Translations under genes and position numbers: made by a program | Assembly: GCA_933822405.4 (NCBI GenBank) | Contig: CAKOGP040001836.1 | Location: forward strand, 124,001-188,000 | Direction of reading: 5' to 3' | From: Cylindrotheca closterium | Taxonomy: Eukaryota; Bacillariophyta; Bacillariophyceae; Bacillariales; Bacillariaceae | Length of the DNA: 64,000 bases | Notes under the pieces: generated by a model | What the model was told of the DNA's origin: nothing | Database searches by the model: none | The model's input: only the letters and a program-made list of their open reading frames with translations | Shown: piece by piece, positions 35,272-45,387 of the stretch | Layout: the number at the start of each line of letters is the position of its first letter | How positions within the stretch are numbered: the first letter of the stretch is position 1

Positions 35272-37753
35272 ATGGTAGTGACAGCAACAATGGACGAGAC
35301 ACATCTAAAGAGATTGAACATATGCACCGAAATCAAGGCGAGGAATATCAAGTCTCAACGAAATGCAGAGCTGGAGGCTCTGCGAATGAAGGGGCTGGCC
35401 AAGGAGCGACGGAACTGGTTGAATGAATGTATGTACATCGCGTAACTATAGCAGCTGCTGCCCAAACAGAATGCTCTGTAACTCAACTTTTTGTTTTAGT
35501 GGTGACCTCTCCATTGACAACAGCAGAAGAAGCTCGACAATTTCTTGCAGTAATGAAGGACAAGAGTAGAAGAGAATCGTTTGATCCAAACGATAGAAAT
35601 AGTACACCAACTCGGCCAAAGACGTTTCTATTGGCTGACGGTGTCGATTCGTGGTTCATGCAACAAAGACATCGCGACAAAGAGCTTAGAAAGCGCCGCA
35701 AAGAGGCTGCTCAGCTACTCCATGGATACAAGGGATACTACCCGGACAAGGATGGTGACCTTGACTTTGGCCATTGGTCCCCACGGAACAGTACTACCCC
35801 TCGAAACGGAACGACGCCTAAGGGACGATCGTCTTTTGGTGGTGGTGAATGGTCCGAGTCACGATCAGCAAAGAAGGATAAGAAACGGCGACAAACCTCA
35901 TTTGCCCGACTCGAAAACAATGAAGCTGGCCTTGACGACTCGCGTGATGACTTCTTTCCCAGCCCCTTGCCGACAAATCGTACTGACTTTCTGAAGGATC
36001 GCCCTACCTTTGATGGAACAGGCTACGACAAGCCAGAAAATAGTACCGCTTACGTAGAAGGACATACCCTTTTCAAAGAAGCAGAGGATGGTGAACAAGC
36101 CGCGAATGTCAGTGAAGGGCGCGATGCTGGAGCAACATACACTCCATTCCGTCACATGAGTGTTGATACTAGTTTCGGAACTAGTGATGGTATGCATGAA
36201 CAAGAAAATGCAGAGACTGGAAATCGGGAAGGAGTCTTTGACGAACGAGGTCAGGAATCGTCTGGACGTACTGACTATCATGTTCCACAGATTCCAGAAC
36301 GCCAAGGTGTGATGACAAGAGAGACTCTAGAATCTCGGCGTCAACGTCACTATGATGGTCTTTTTCAACCAGGAGGTGGCAATTCCGCAGCCAAGATTCG
36401 TGGAGCTAGTGTCCGCAAGTTCATGGACGGCAAAGTTCAGCCACGTATTGACGAGAATCAGAAACGAATCGATGACAATCAGAAACAAACAGACGAAGTT
36501 CAGAGACGAATGCAAGATTCGAATCTGAAAATTGCGGAACGACTCGAAAAGAGATTTGCGGAGACGCACATGGAAAGCCCCCCAATCCCCCCTTCAACTT
36601 CTCTCCTGTCAACTTCTACTGATGGTTCGGCTCCACAACTTCCGGAGACCATATGGAGGGACTTTATTTCAGATGGTACGATGACATTAGATTGAGCCGT
36701 TGTTGAATTGTTTGGTTTGAGACTTCTTCTTGCTAATATTGCTTATTTGCAGAACCTGGAGCGAGATTTCCACCAGAAGCTGGGCGATACCACTTGTATG
36801 CCTCCTATGCCTGCCCTGGGTCGCATAGAGCTCTCATTGTGCGAGCGTTGAAGGGCCTTGAAGATGTTGTTTCGGTCACAATTGTTCATCCGACCTGGCG
36901 CCATACAAACAGAGAGGACCCAACGGACAAGCATCGTGGATGGGTATTCGGAGATCCATTTGGAAAACCATTTCGAAACACTACTGGCAGAGGCGGCCCT
37001 TTCCCCGCCGCGTACAAAGGTAATGAACCTGATCCTATATTTGGAGCCAGCAGTGTTCGAGAGTTGTATGAATATGCACGAGACACATCTGGAAAGTACA
37101 CTATTCCGCTACTTTGGGATAAGAAGACGAATACCATTGTCAATAACGAATCATCTGATGTCGCATACATGTTCAACTCTTGTTTCAACAAGTTTGCTGC
37201 AGATATCGACCTCGATCTATACACAGAGGATGACGAAGATGGGCTCCACAAGCTCAATGAAGTGAGCCAATGGCTGTACCCCATGATGATCCATGGAGTC
37301 TACAGGTGTGGATTTGCTAAAACTCAAGAGATGTACGATAACGCCATCAATCAGCTCACAGCGGCCTTCGATATGGCCGAAGAGCTTCTTTCTAAGCAAA
37401 GATACCTCACAGGAGATACTTTGACAGACGCAGATCTTCGTCTTTTTGTCACTTTGCTTCGCTTTGACGAAGTCTATGCATTCTACTTCCGTGCAAACAC
37501 AAGGCTAGTGATGTTATCACCAGCTCTCTTGAACTTTTGTAGAGAGATCTATCAAATGAAAGGTGTAGCAGAAACATGCGACATGGATCAAATTAAGGCT
37601 CATTTTTATGGGTCGCATGCAGAATGGAACAAGTATTCTGTCATCCCACGTGGGCTTGGATTCATCAAACTGCTAGAACAGCCACATGACAGAGATCAAT
37701 TTGAATGCGAAGAAGCAACTGTGTCCGTGAGAAACGGAAGAGTTTCATTCTAA
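35272..37753 (+). CDS. Glutathionyl-hydroquinone reductase (Xi GST) with long N-terminal extension
   Basis: Exons 35272-35428, 35500-36675, 36753-37753; 777 aa. From about residue 440 it is an ECM4/YqjG-type glutathionyl-hydroquinone reductase: PEAGRYHLYASYACPGSHR, VSVTIVHPTWRHT, GWVFGDPFGKPF, IPLLWDKKTNTIVNNESSDV, then an all-helical domain with RYLTGDTLTDADLRLFVTLLRFDEVY. Family members reduce glutathionyl-hydroquinones through the first Cys of CPWAH; here the motif reads CPGSH, keeping the Cys. The first about 430 residues are unlike the family: Arg/Lys-rich, Ser/Asn-rich and a coiled-coil stretch (ENQKRIDDNQKQTDEVQRRM). They join in frame as TIWRDFISD-EPGARFPPEAGRYHLY. Two separate genes remain possible, but exon 3 alone lacks a credible start. 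Confidence 0.75.
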
Positions 37754-38111
37754 ACTCACCATGACCCACCCGCTACAAGAGGTGATGGTTGTTGAATGCA
37801 TTTTGGAGTTCTGTTACATGAAATAGATAGAATCAATATGTAATGGTTATGTATGAATATATATGAACTGGAGCGCTTTGCTAAAGAAAAATAACATGGT
37901 TCGCAGCTTTTTTCTTCACTTCTAATGTCGTTGTTTTGCTACAAAATTCGAGCCATTTTGTACGAGTCATGCCACACGATGTCGAGTCATATACCACACT
38001 GAGAAATCAAAAGGTTGCACCTGAAATCTGTACACGTGTAGTCTGTCCGCCGCTCACTCCCGCTTCAAAGTCGGTGTCATCACCATTACTCAACTGAGGT
38101 ATCTTGCTGCC
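37754..38111. other. Spacer, no gene seen
   Basis: 3' UTR of the preceding gene and the presumed promoter of the next. A minus-strand frame overlapping 38007-38345 is the shadow of the following ORF. Confidence 0.45.
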
Positions 38112-38783
38112 ATGGACTACTTTGGCAAGGACACTGCATGGTATGGTGGTTGGTGTCGGGGACGTCGAAGCATCAACTGTCAAGTGCGCATAGAAGATGG
38201 CTTTTGCGACTGTGTAATTGCGGAGCTTCCACAGGCATGCATGACTGGATGTAGACGCAAGATTCACGAAGGAGATTGCATCACAAAGAACGGCGCTGGT
38301 TGGGGCCATGTGGAGTGTGAGTGTGATAACTCTTCTCATAACCACCGGAAAAGACGATCACAACGACGGGGGCAGCACGAGGAAGAGAAAGAGGGACAAG
38401 AGCCTCAGTTGAACCAAGACAACTCGTTGGAGGGAATTTTGGAGGCAATTTCGAAGTACCGCAGTCCGTCCCAAAGAAGCGCCCCCACAGCAAACTCACG
38501 CCGACCACAGGTACGAGTACATGTAAATGGAAAGAACACTGAAGAGATAGATGGTCACACTGGAAGAAAGCTGAGGCTTAGAACGGTCAAGGCTGAAATC
38601 ATAGATAGGAGCAGGTTGAATTCAAAAGTATCGAAGATACAGGAGGGTCGTCCTCATTCTGAGGTGAATTCGAGTGTGCCCTCCTTGCCTATTGTTACAC
38701 CTCAATCAGGGAAGAAGAGACCGAGGGACGAAAGCACGGTCAAACCTAGCAGGCCCAGCAGAAGATTACAGTTTGAAGGCTGA
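38112..38783 (+). CDS. Hypothetical Cys-rich plus basic protein
   Basis: Single-exon ORF of 223 aa with a good start context (GCCATGGAC). Residues 1-75 are Cys-rich with regular pairs: GWCRGRRSINCQ, GFCDCVIAELPQACMTGCRR, GDCITK and VECECD, resembling a small metal-binding or disulfide fold. There is no signal peptide, so zinc binding seems likelier than disulfides. The remaining two thirds are Arg/Lys/Ser/Gln-rich and probably nuclear (HRKRRSQRRG; GKKRPRDES). I do not recognise the family. An in-frame upstream exon cannot be excluded. Confidence 0.5.
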   Translation: MDYFGKDTAWYGGWCRGRRSINCQVRIEDGFCDCVIAELPQACMTGCRRKIHEGDCITKNGAGWGHVECECDNSSHNHRKRRSQRRGQHEEEKEGQEPQLNQDNSLEGILEAISKYRSPSQRSAPTANSRRPQVRVHVNGKNTEEIDGHTGRKLRLRTVKAEIIDRSRLNSKVSKIQEGRPHSEVNSSVPSLPIVTPQSGKKRPRDESTVKPSRPSRRLQFEG

Positions 38784-39210
38784 TCGACGTCTTGAAACTC
38801 AAACGTTCTGCAAACCTCGAAAATTCACGGGTATGAGAATTCTGATCACGCTACATGTTATTCATGATAGTTGAGGAAGCAACATTGAATGTAAATAATT
38901 GACGCACATCTGTTCACTTGACACCACAAGTTTTGAGCCTTGACGATTACTAGTATACTACCATTACACTTTACGACCTTTACCAAAAATGCCGTTGGGA
39001 TGGATAGCAAGTTTCCATGGATAGATATGGCAAGAATAAATGAAGATATGTTGCACTTCTACGAGCAGCGAACCACGTACCTCGTACTGGTATTTACTGG
39101 TACCAGTACTCTCGTAATTTCATCCTATCGAAGATAGCCAACTGGCGCCTGCCGCCTGGTTTCTTCCGTGAGGGATTCTTGGTGTGACTCTGGTGGGTTG
39201 TGGTGTGAAG

Positions 39211-39256
39211 CTGGTCTTTTGGATTGCGCGCGAAGCGCGCGGTTCCAAAAGGCCAG
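39211..39256. repeat. Hairpin 1: inverted repeat with GAA loop
   Basis: Left arm CTGGTCTTTTGGATTGCGCGC pairs with the right arm ending GGTTCCAAAAGGCCAG around a GAA loop (GCGCGC-GAA-GCGCGC), with a few mismatches mid-stem. Its last G is the first base of hairpin 2. Confidence 0.85.
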
Positions 39257-39290
39257 TCTTTGATATTCCGCGAAGCGGGATATCAAAGAC
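39256..39290. repeat. Hairpin 2: near-perfect inverted repeat with GAA loop
   Basis: Arms GTCTTTGATATTCCGC and GCGGGATATCAAAGAC flank a GAA loop; 15 of 16 positions pair and the remaining one would be a G-T pair. Confidence 0.9.
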
Positions 39291-39304
39291 TTGCTTGCCT
39301 ACTA

Positions 39305-39341
39305 GGCCTTACGGAGACGTAGAATGCGTCGATGTAAGGCC
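39305..39341. repeat. Hairpin 3: compound inverted repeat
   Basis: Outer arms GGCCTTAC (39305-39312) and GTAAGGCC (39334-39341), with an inner GACG/CGTC stem. It lies 14 bases after hairpin 2. Confidence 0.8.
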
Positions 39342-39612
39342 CAACAGGGATGTGGAGGGAGGGAAAGAAAGAAATAAACCTTATTTCTTGACGTATACTC
39401 GCACACAAGTTCGATAAACTGATCGGACTTGGTGTTGCTGAGCAATGCTGTTGTGACGGTCGTTCGACCGTGGTCAGTATGATGAAAGGAATCCAATGAT
39501 TCGTTCTCGAGCTTTCGTCTACGTTAGAGAATCTCTTCGAAAACGGAAAATAAACGGACAGTGCCGGACCATACAGAAAAAGAGGAATATTTTCAGGAGA
39601 ACATATTACACT

Positions 39613-40144
39613 ATGGCCTACCTTTTGCCACACTTACACAATGGATGGGAAGTCGATCAAGCAATCGTCACAGAAGAGGATCGAGTGGTACTTATCCGAT
39701 TTGGGAAGGACGACAACTCAACCTGCATGGTTCAAGACGAAGTGTTGATGGCAATTGCCGACAAGGTCAAGAACTTTGCTGTTATATATCTCGTCGACAA
39801 TGAAGAAGTTCCAGACTTCAATAATATGTACGAGCTATTCGATGAGTAAGTTTGGATGGGAGTTTACTGAATCGATGAATCAATCAATCGAACAAGCGAG
39901 CACTGATTTCCAGTTTGGACTCACTTGAAACCCATTTTTGCATTCTAGCTGCACGACAATGTTCTTTTATCGCAACAAACACATAATGGTGGACTTGGGA
40001 ACAGGGAATAATAATAAAATCAATTGGGCATTAGCAGACAAGCAAGAATTCATTGATATTATTGAGATGGTATATCGGGGAGCCCGAAAAGGACGGGGTT
40101 TGGTAGTCTCACCAAAAGACTATTCCACGAAGTACCGGTATTGA
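39613..40144 (+). CDS. DIB1: Spliceosomal thioredoxin-like U5-15kD protein (DIB1/TXNL4A)
   Basis: Exons 39613-39845 and 39949-40144; 142 aa, exactly the family length. A core U5/tri-snRNP protein needed for spliceosome activation, with a thioredoxin fold lacking the redox pair. Landmarks: YLLPHLHNGWEVDQAI, VVLIRFGKDD, KVKNFAVIYLVDNEEVPDFN, then after the intron MFFYRNKHIM, DLGTGNNNKINWA and RGARKGRGLVVSPKDYSTKY, ending KYRY. The usual GHDWDPTCM segment reads GKDDNSTCM here. It converges tightly with the EDR2-type gene, with 90 bases between stops. Confidence 0.97.
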
Positions 40145-40234
40145 GTCCGAATCCCTTTTTCATTTGGTAATCGAGAAATAGAAGTATCAGTCAGTATAAA
40201 TACAACAAAAAATCTATTTGGGATTCTTCTATTA

Positions 40235-43216
40235 TCACAGGCCCAATTTTCGAACAAACTCAGGTCCGAATTCGGGATACTTCATTCGCGCACAACCAAA
40301 TATTCTTTCAGGAAGATACTGTTCTTCATCAGCTTCCAGCAAGAATCCCATGTCCACCATCAGACTCTTGGCATAGCCAAGGCTCAAACGAATAACCCCC
40401 GTAGCGACTTGACTCGATCCACAATCCAAAATGACTTCCACGAATCTCTCTGACCGGGAGTAGTATTGTGCTAGCTTCGTTCCCATAATTGCTGGCGTAC
40501 TTCCAACTGCTTTACGAACCATAAAATTACCTTCCACAATCTGTGGGATAAGCTTGAACGTCTTATGCCGAAATTGATCCGAATCACCGAATAGGAACTC
40601 TTTGCAAAGTTTGGAAGACCCGGTACCATCGGTTCCATCAATAGTACTCATGTCATCCACAGCATAGTAAAATACAGCATGATAAAACGGTGGCCCAGGA
40701 AGGACGATATTGACCAAAAAGACAAACGGCGGCATATCGCTCTCTTTGCCAGCACTCAGAAGTTCCTTTTCTTTCTTGAGTGCTCGTTGAATGCGCTCCT
40801 TTGGATGAGTCGCCATTCCAGAAAGAATTGGCTGCTCAACGTTTACAAGATCAACAGCTACCAATCGTCCGATGCTAGCACCAGCATTGACTTTCTTCCT
40901 GTCCTTCAAGTAGGTAGGCCCGCGCACCACAAAAGAATTAGCGTCCGGTTCTGCCCATTTCTCAACACTCAATGCAGGAGGGTAGTTTTCAAAACCACAC
41001 AGTGTTCGCAATGAGAAACGGGCCGAAGCATCCACTCGTTCTCTGTCGGCAAAACGCATGTCGTAGCTTATTTTCTCGTTGCTGGAAATAGCATGAACCA
41101 TTTTACCGTCGTCTCCTTCCAGCTTGGAACCATACCTAGGGATGTTGAGATCTGGGGAGACATCGATAAACCGGTCATTCTCGACGGCGTCTCGAATGTC
41201 CAACATTTGAAGCAGTGCAGAGATGCCAAATGCATCGACAAACGTCTGATTTGATAAGAACGGTATTGCCTTGGTAGGAACCCATCCTCTTGGATCGACT
41301 TGCACTACGTTTGTAAGCATACATTCTGGCCCAGCTCCCACTTGACCCCTCCGTAACCCGAGAGGCTTTTTAGTAGGAGCCAAGGTTGATACTTGATGCA
41401 TGATTCCTCGAACAAAGCCTGGCTGCGGTGGACAATCAGGGTGTTCGACTGATTCATAGCAAACAGAGTAGGAACCGTCTGGCTCGTATCGCCAGTAACG
41501 GAAGAGAACGTAGTCTCTAGGTTCCGTCCAGGAGGGAAAGAGATAAAGCTTTCGGAAGAACAAATGAACAATGTCGGTGTGATCATCGATCTGTTCAAGC
41601 ACCCGGAAGGATGCACTGTGTCCTGACTTCGGGACGAATCCATTGTCCTTGATCTCCATGGAGTCTAATCGACCGTTGGACATGAGACACATAAAGGCGT
41701 CTAGGGGATGAACGTTGAGAATGACGCGTGCTCTTAGAGGAACGCTTGTGGTAGCTCCTCCAACTGCGAGGCGGAAGATCTTTTTGGATTTTGTAGGAAT
41801 CTCGACCTTTTGCTCCTTAAAGACTCGGAGGCTCTGAGCTCCAGGACCAAACATGGATGACCAACCGCCTTCAACAGGTTGCCATAACGCACTATCCCCT
41901 GAAAACCCACCATAACGAAGAAAGAGGTTGTGCTCCCTATCAGATACGTTTTCTGGGGCGTCCCTAACTTTGTTCTGTAGAGCCATCATCAAGTCATTGT
42001 GCTTGGCCATCAGATCAATATCATGCGGGACCACAGTGTCGATGGTTTTTCTCCCTTCAGCCACGAATTTTTGGGCCCAGGTACTACTCATTCGTATTGA
42101 ATCACTCGCCAAATAAGCATCCAGAGATGATTTCCAAACTTTGGCTGTTTCAAAGTTTGCAGTTGCTACCGTCAAGACACCCTTTTGCTTCTTCAGCTTC
42201 CTAATCCCAAAATCGGCGGCACCAGCCGTCCCACCAGCTGCTGCAGCAGCACCCAAGACTACCAGTCCAGCAGCCATTCCTGCACCAGCAGTCAGGACAC
42301 CAAACCCCACAGCAGCACTCGTTGCAGCAGCTATTTTGGTTCCTTCAATCATCCTCTTGTGCACCTCTTTCGTCTTCCGTTTTTCCTTGTCATAAAAGGC
42401 ATCTTCAAGAATTCCTTGCTCCGTTGAATGTCGACCTTCGTGTGCCTTCTGACCTCGAGCCTTGGTGTTGAAAGAGTCTTTATGTTCGAGACGTTGCTGG
42501 TGTGGCGAGCCGTGCTTTGGGGAATTCCTATTCCTCTCCTCTCCATCGGGCATAGGTTTGTAATCTGGAAATTTCTCTGGTGTATCCATTTTGACAAAGG
42601 AAGGGACACGGGATGGAGGCTCGCTCCCTTTGCTTGGTCTGCTAAATGCCAAACCATTTTCCGACGTTCCAGTAGAGGATATACTACCATAATCGGATCC
42701 AACTTCTTGCGAAGTTCGGGGTTTCATTTTTTTCCCAAAGAATCTTCGCTTGGGATTCGAAAAAGAATCTGATGAATGAAGCTGCTGATGATGTTTGTCG
42801 GATCGACTACCGGTAGCATTCCCACTCGAGTAAACCGATCGAGGAGTGTCTTGTTGTGAACTAGGAACGTAAGATATGTCATCAGGTGCAGTTTCGTCAA
42901 TCGGAAAGGAGTAATCTGACACCTCGTCACGTTCCCATGTAATGGTGAAGCAATAAAGAAGTTCTTTTTTGCCCCTTTGCTCCACAAACATCTCGCCGAT
43001 GCGGCATCCCGCATCTTTGGTAATTCGAAAAGTTGCATTATGTCCAGTTGTACCATGTGAGTATGTCAGCGTATGATCATTGGTGAAGGCAAAATGGCGT
43101 TCCTGCCAAACCTTCTTTCGACTGAGCTTGAGCAGCTTTCCTTCCAGCAATATTTTGGGTGCAGGACGCTCTTGTGCAAGCGAGACTGATCCTTCAGAAG
43201 ATTCAGCCTTGGTCAT
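40235..43216 (-). CDS. PH / START-like / EDR2 C-terminal domain protein
   Basis: Intronless, 993 aa. Residues about 20-130 form a PH domain (ILLEGKLLKLSRKKVWQERHF, then RGKKELLYCFTITW). A Ser/Pro-rich linker follows, then an Ala/Gly-rich hydrophobic segment at about 300-350 (AAVGFGVLTAGAGMAAGLVV) that could enter a membrane. Residues about 500-640 look START-like (RVLEQIDDHTDIVHLFFRKL, PRDYVLFRYWRYEPDGSYSV). The C-terminal about 260 residues are the EDR2_C (DUF1336) domain: FVVRGPTYLKDRKKV, PPFVFLVNIVLPGPPFYHAV, FKLIPQIVEGNFMVRKAVGS, and SERFVEVILDCGSS. In plants EDR2 binds PI4P and limits cell death; here a lipid-sensing role is inference. Confidence 0.88.
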   Translation of the reverse strand: MTKAESSEGSVSLAQERPAPKILLEGKLLKLSRKKVWQERHFAFTNDHTLTYSHGTTGHNATFRITKDAGCRIGEMFVEQRGKKELLYCFTITWERDEVSDYSFPIDETAPDDISYVPSSQQDTPRSVYSSGNATGSRSDKHHQQLHSSDSFSNPKRRFFGKKMKPRTSQEVGSDYGSISSTGTSENGLAFSRPSKGSEPPSRVPSFVKMDTPEKFPDYKPMPDGEERNRNSPKHGSPHQQRLEHKDSFNTKARGQKAHEGRHSTEQGILEDAFYDKEKRKTKEVHKRMIEGTKIAAATSAAVGFGVLTAGAGMAAGLVVLGAAAAAGGTAGAADFGIRKLKKQKGVLTVATANFETAKVWKSSLDAYLASDSIRMSSTWAQKFVAEGRKTIDTVVPHDIDLMAKHNDLMMALQNKVRDAPENVSDREHNLFLRYGGFSGDSALWQPVEGGWSSMFGPGAQSLRVFKEQKVEIPTKSKKIFRLAVGGATTSVPLRARVILNVHPLDAFMCLMSNGRLDSMEIKDNGFVPKSGHSASFRVLEQIDDHTDIVHLFFRKLYLFPSWTEPRDYVLFRYWRYEPDGSYSVCYESVEHPDCPPQPGFVRGIMHQVSTLAPTKKPLGLRRGQVGAGPECMLTNVVQVDPRGWVPTKAIPFLSNQTFVDAFGISALLQMLDIRDAVENDRFIDVSPDLNIPRYGSKLEGDDGKMVHAISSNEKISYDMRFADRERVDASARFSLRTLCGFENYPPALSVEKWAEPDANSFVVRGPTYLKDRKKVNAGASIGRLVAVDLVNVEQPILSGMATHPKERIQRALKKEKELLSAGKESDMPPFVFLVNIVLPGPPFYHAVFYYAVDDMSTIDGTDGTGSSKLCKEFLFGDSDQFRHKTFKLIPQIVEGNFMVRKAVGSTPAIMGTKLAQYYSRSERFVEVILDCGSSQVATGVIRLSLGYAKSLMVDMGFLLEADEEQYLPERIFGCARMKYPEFGPEFVRKLGL

Positions 43217-43222
43217 TTTGAT

Positions 43223-43276
43223 TCAAAATGTGTTCTTTTGAGACCAAAATCAAAATGTGTTCTTTTGAAATCAAAA
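43223..43276. repeat. 27-bp tandem duplication in a 5' leader
   Basis: Two adjacent copies of a unit containing TCAAAATGTGTTCTTTTGA, starting at 43223 and 43250, just upstream of the EDR2-type start codon. Confidence 0.75.
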
Positions 43277-43312
43277 ACAGCAGCAGCAGCAAAAACAACA
43301 ACAACAACAGCT
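43277..43312. repeat. CAG/CAA microsatellite
   Basis: A run of CAG then CAA triplets upstream of the EDR2-type gene, followed by the rest of a non-coding spacer to 43685. Confidence 0.85.
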
Positions 43313-43685
43313 AGAATCACGATGATAATGAAGATGATTGAGGACTAGAAGATTGTCTTCGAGTCACCGCATGCAGGGGGAGGGTTGCCAATCGATTGGG
43401 TGATGTACATACACCGGTATACGTACTACTGAAGTGAAGTTTGAAATTATAGTACAACCAAAAACACGCGAATTGAATCAAATCCGGGTGACGAACAATT
43501 CGAACATTTTTTCAACGGCATCGAGGTACTACTATAGTGTTTGCTCCAGAAAAATAAACCCCCGCAAATGGAGAGGTAGCGTGACATGTTACATGGTAAC
43601 CATGCTCTTTGGTGGAATGCAACACTTTTGTAAATGAAGCATAGTAATACATTTAGAACGCTTTGTAGAGTATGTAGAAAAAAAG

Positions 43686-45387
43686 CTATACTTCTTCGTC
43701 GCCCACCACTTTGGACAAAACAGTGTTTATCTCCTCCAGTTTCCGCCTAGCCAGGAACAAGCGTTGGGAGATGCTTGTCATCTCCAAGATGTCCTGTCTT
43801 GACAATATCATGCGTTGTGTGCCGATTAGATCACTGTACGCGGACATCAAATCCTCCACTAGAATCCACACTGTGTAACTGAGGCGTCGACTCCGTCGGA
43901 GTGCTGGATAATCCGAAGCGGCTTCCATGGTATCCAACTTTATCTTTTTGTCTAGCATCAACTTGGATTTGTTCCGTGATACTAGTGACTGTAGATTCTT
44001 CATCTTTTGATTGTATTTGGTCAAGGTAAAGGTCTTGGGCCACGGCTTTGGTGGATCTTTGGGAAGTAGGGCCAATATCTGTGATGGAATAGGCATGTTG
44101 GTGTTTGTTTTGGGGTCCAGTAGACGCAAGTAGTGCAGCAGAGTGTCTAGCTGGATCCACACATCTCTTTCCAATCCAAAGGTTTGGATCATCATTGTCG
44201 TCTCTTCCAATGGAGGTAACTCGCTAACTTCCAAACTGCCGTCCTTTTCTTCGTCGTCATCAAAACTCAGCATGCATTCCCCTTCGTGCGCATCATCTGG
44301 CGATTGGATCAGATATTCCTCCATGGCGTCTGACACCACAGTATTAGAAGAAGATTCCACCTTGGCATTCAACCGAGAGACCCCCTGATCCGCATTTCCA
44401 TTCTTTGCCTTCAACTTCATGGGTTCAAACTCGTATTCGTGCCATTCGGCCGCCTCAGCTACAGCCCCCGCACATGCTGCCCCCTTTGCATTTTGATTCA
44501 ATGCCAAGTCAAAGGTTGCAATGGCCTCCTTGGCACTGTGATAGTGGGCTTCCACCAACTCGAGATCCGGCAATAGTTCGACTCCGACTTGCTTCATTCC
44601 CGCCACATTGAGAGTCGTACCCTCAATGGCACAAAATCGTCCCAGGGCTTGGACTCCAATCTCCAGAATGCCAGTGGCTTTAACCAGGGAATAATCTGAT
44701 ATTTGCATCAAGGTTCCAATCGTGGAATCCAAAATTTCGTCATCATCGTAAGAATTGTCGTCGTCATAATCACTATCTTCCTTGTTGACATGTCCAAAAT
44801 ACCAGGGCTTTGGTCCAGCCACGATCTTTAGCACTAGATTTATCAGCTGTGGATCCCTAACATCCATTACGCGTTGCAATCCTGGGAGTTCGGTCTGCAA
44901 TGAATCATCCGGATGATTGAAAGACAACATTAGGCAAATTTCAAAGTGTGACGACAATATATTTGTCCTACTTTGTCAGATGGTGCATACCGGTACAATG
45001 CCACCGAGAAGTTGTGATATATATATAGAGAGAGAGAGCACTCACATAGTCTTCCATCCAAAGGGGCAAGCTCGAAAGCACGCCATGCCGCAGAGGTGCG
45101 AATCCAGGCTCATTGACATAATAAGACTTTTGAAGTCGTCGCACCGATTCCATACGTCCTTCCTTTCCCTCGGATTCGTCGTCAAACTCCAGTGGATTGT
45201 AAAAAAGCGCAGATGGGCGTTTGGGAAGACCTGAAGTCGTCGGGGTGTTAATATCCGGTGATGATTCAGGTGCTGGTACTGGGAAAACGGAAGGTCGAGC
45301 CATACATGGAACAAAGGCATTTCCGCCGTTTGGCAGTATCAAACAACATTGAATGAGAAAAAATGTCGGTAGTCTCCGTCGATTCAT
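43686..45387 (-). CDS. Plastid-targeted LON substrate-binding-domain protein
   Basis: Exons (minus): 45387-45046 and 44894-43686; 516 aa. The N-terminus is a signal peptide (PTFFLIQCCLILPNGGNA) with NAF-VP at the predicted cleavage, a diatom plastid pattern. The LON N-terminal-type domain begins LSSLPLWMEDY and continues across the intron as TELPGLQRVMDVRDPQLINLVLKI, then IGTLMQISDYSLVKATGILEIGVQALGRFCAIEGT; a 20-residue Asp-rich insert interrupts it. The remaining 300 residues are acidic then helical and contain no AAA or Ser-Lys protease module, so it is not a Lon protease. Stand-alone LON-domain proteins act as adaptors (e.g. with cullin ligases); a plastid role is unknown. The intron holds a TA/GA microsatellite at 45017-45039. 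Confidence 0.75.

Larger units (their letters stand above)
38784..39612. other. Intergenic region carrying three adjacent hairpins
   Basis: 829 bases between the Cys-rich ORF and the DIB1 gene. It holds the three inverted repeats listed separately at 39211-39341. The rest has only short frames without recognisable product. Confidence 0.5.

Noticed and set aside
39211..39341. tRNA, structured RNA or CRISPR-like array
   Set aside because: The three hairpins have different arms and spacing, no shared repeat unit or spacers, and no tRNA loop sequences.
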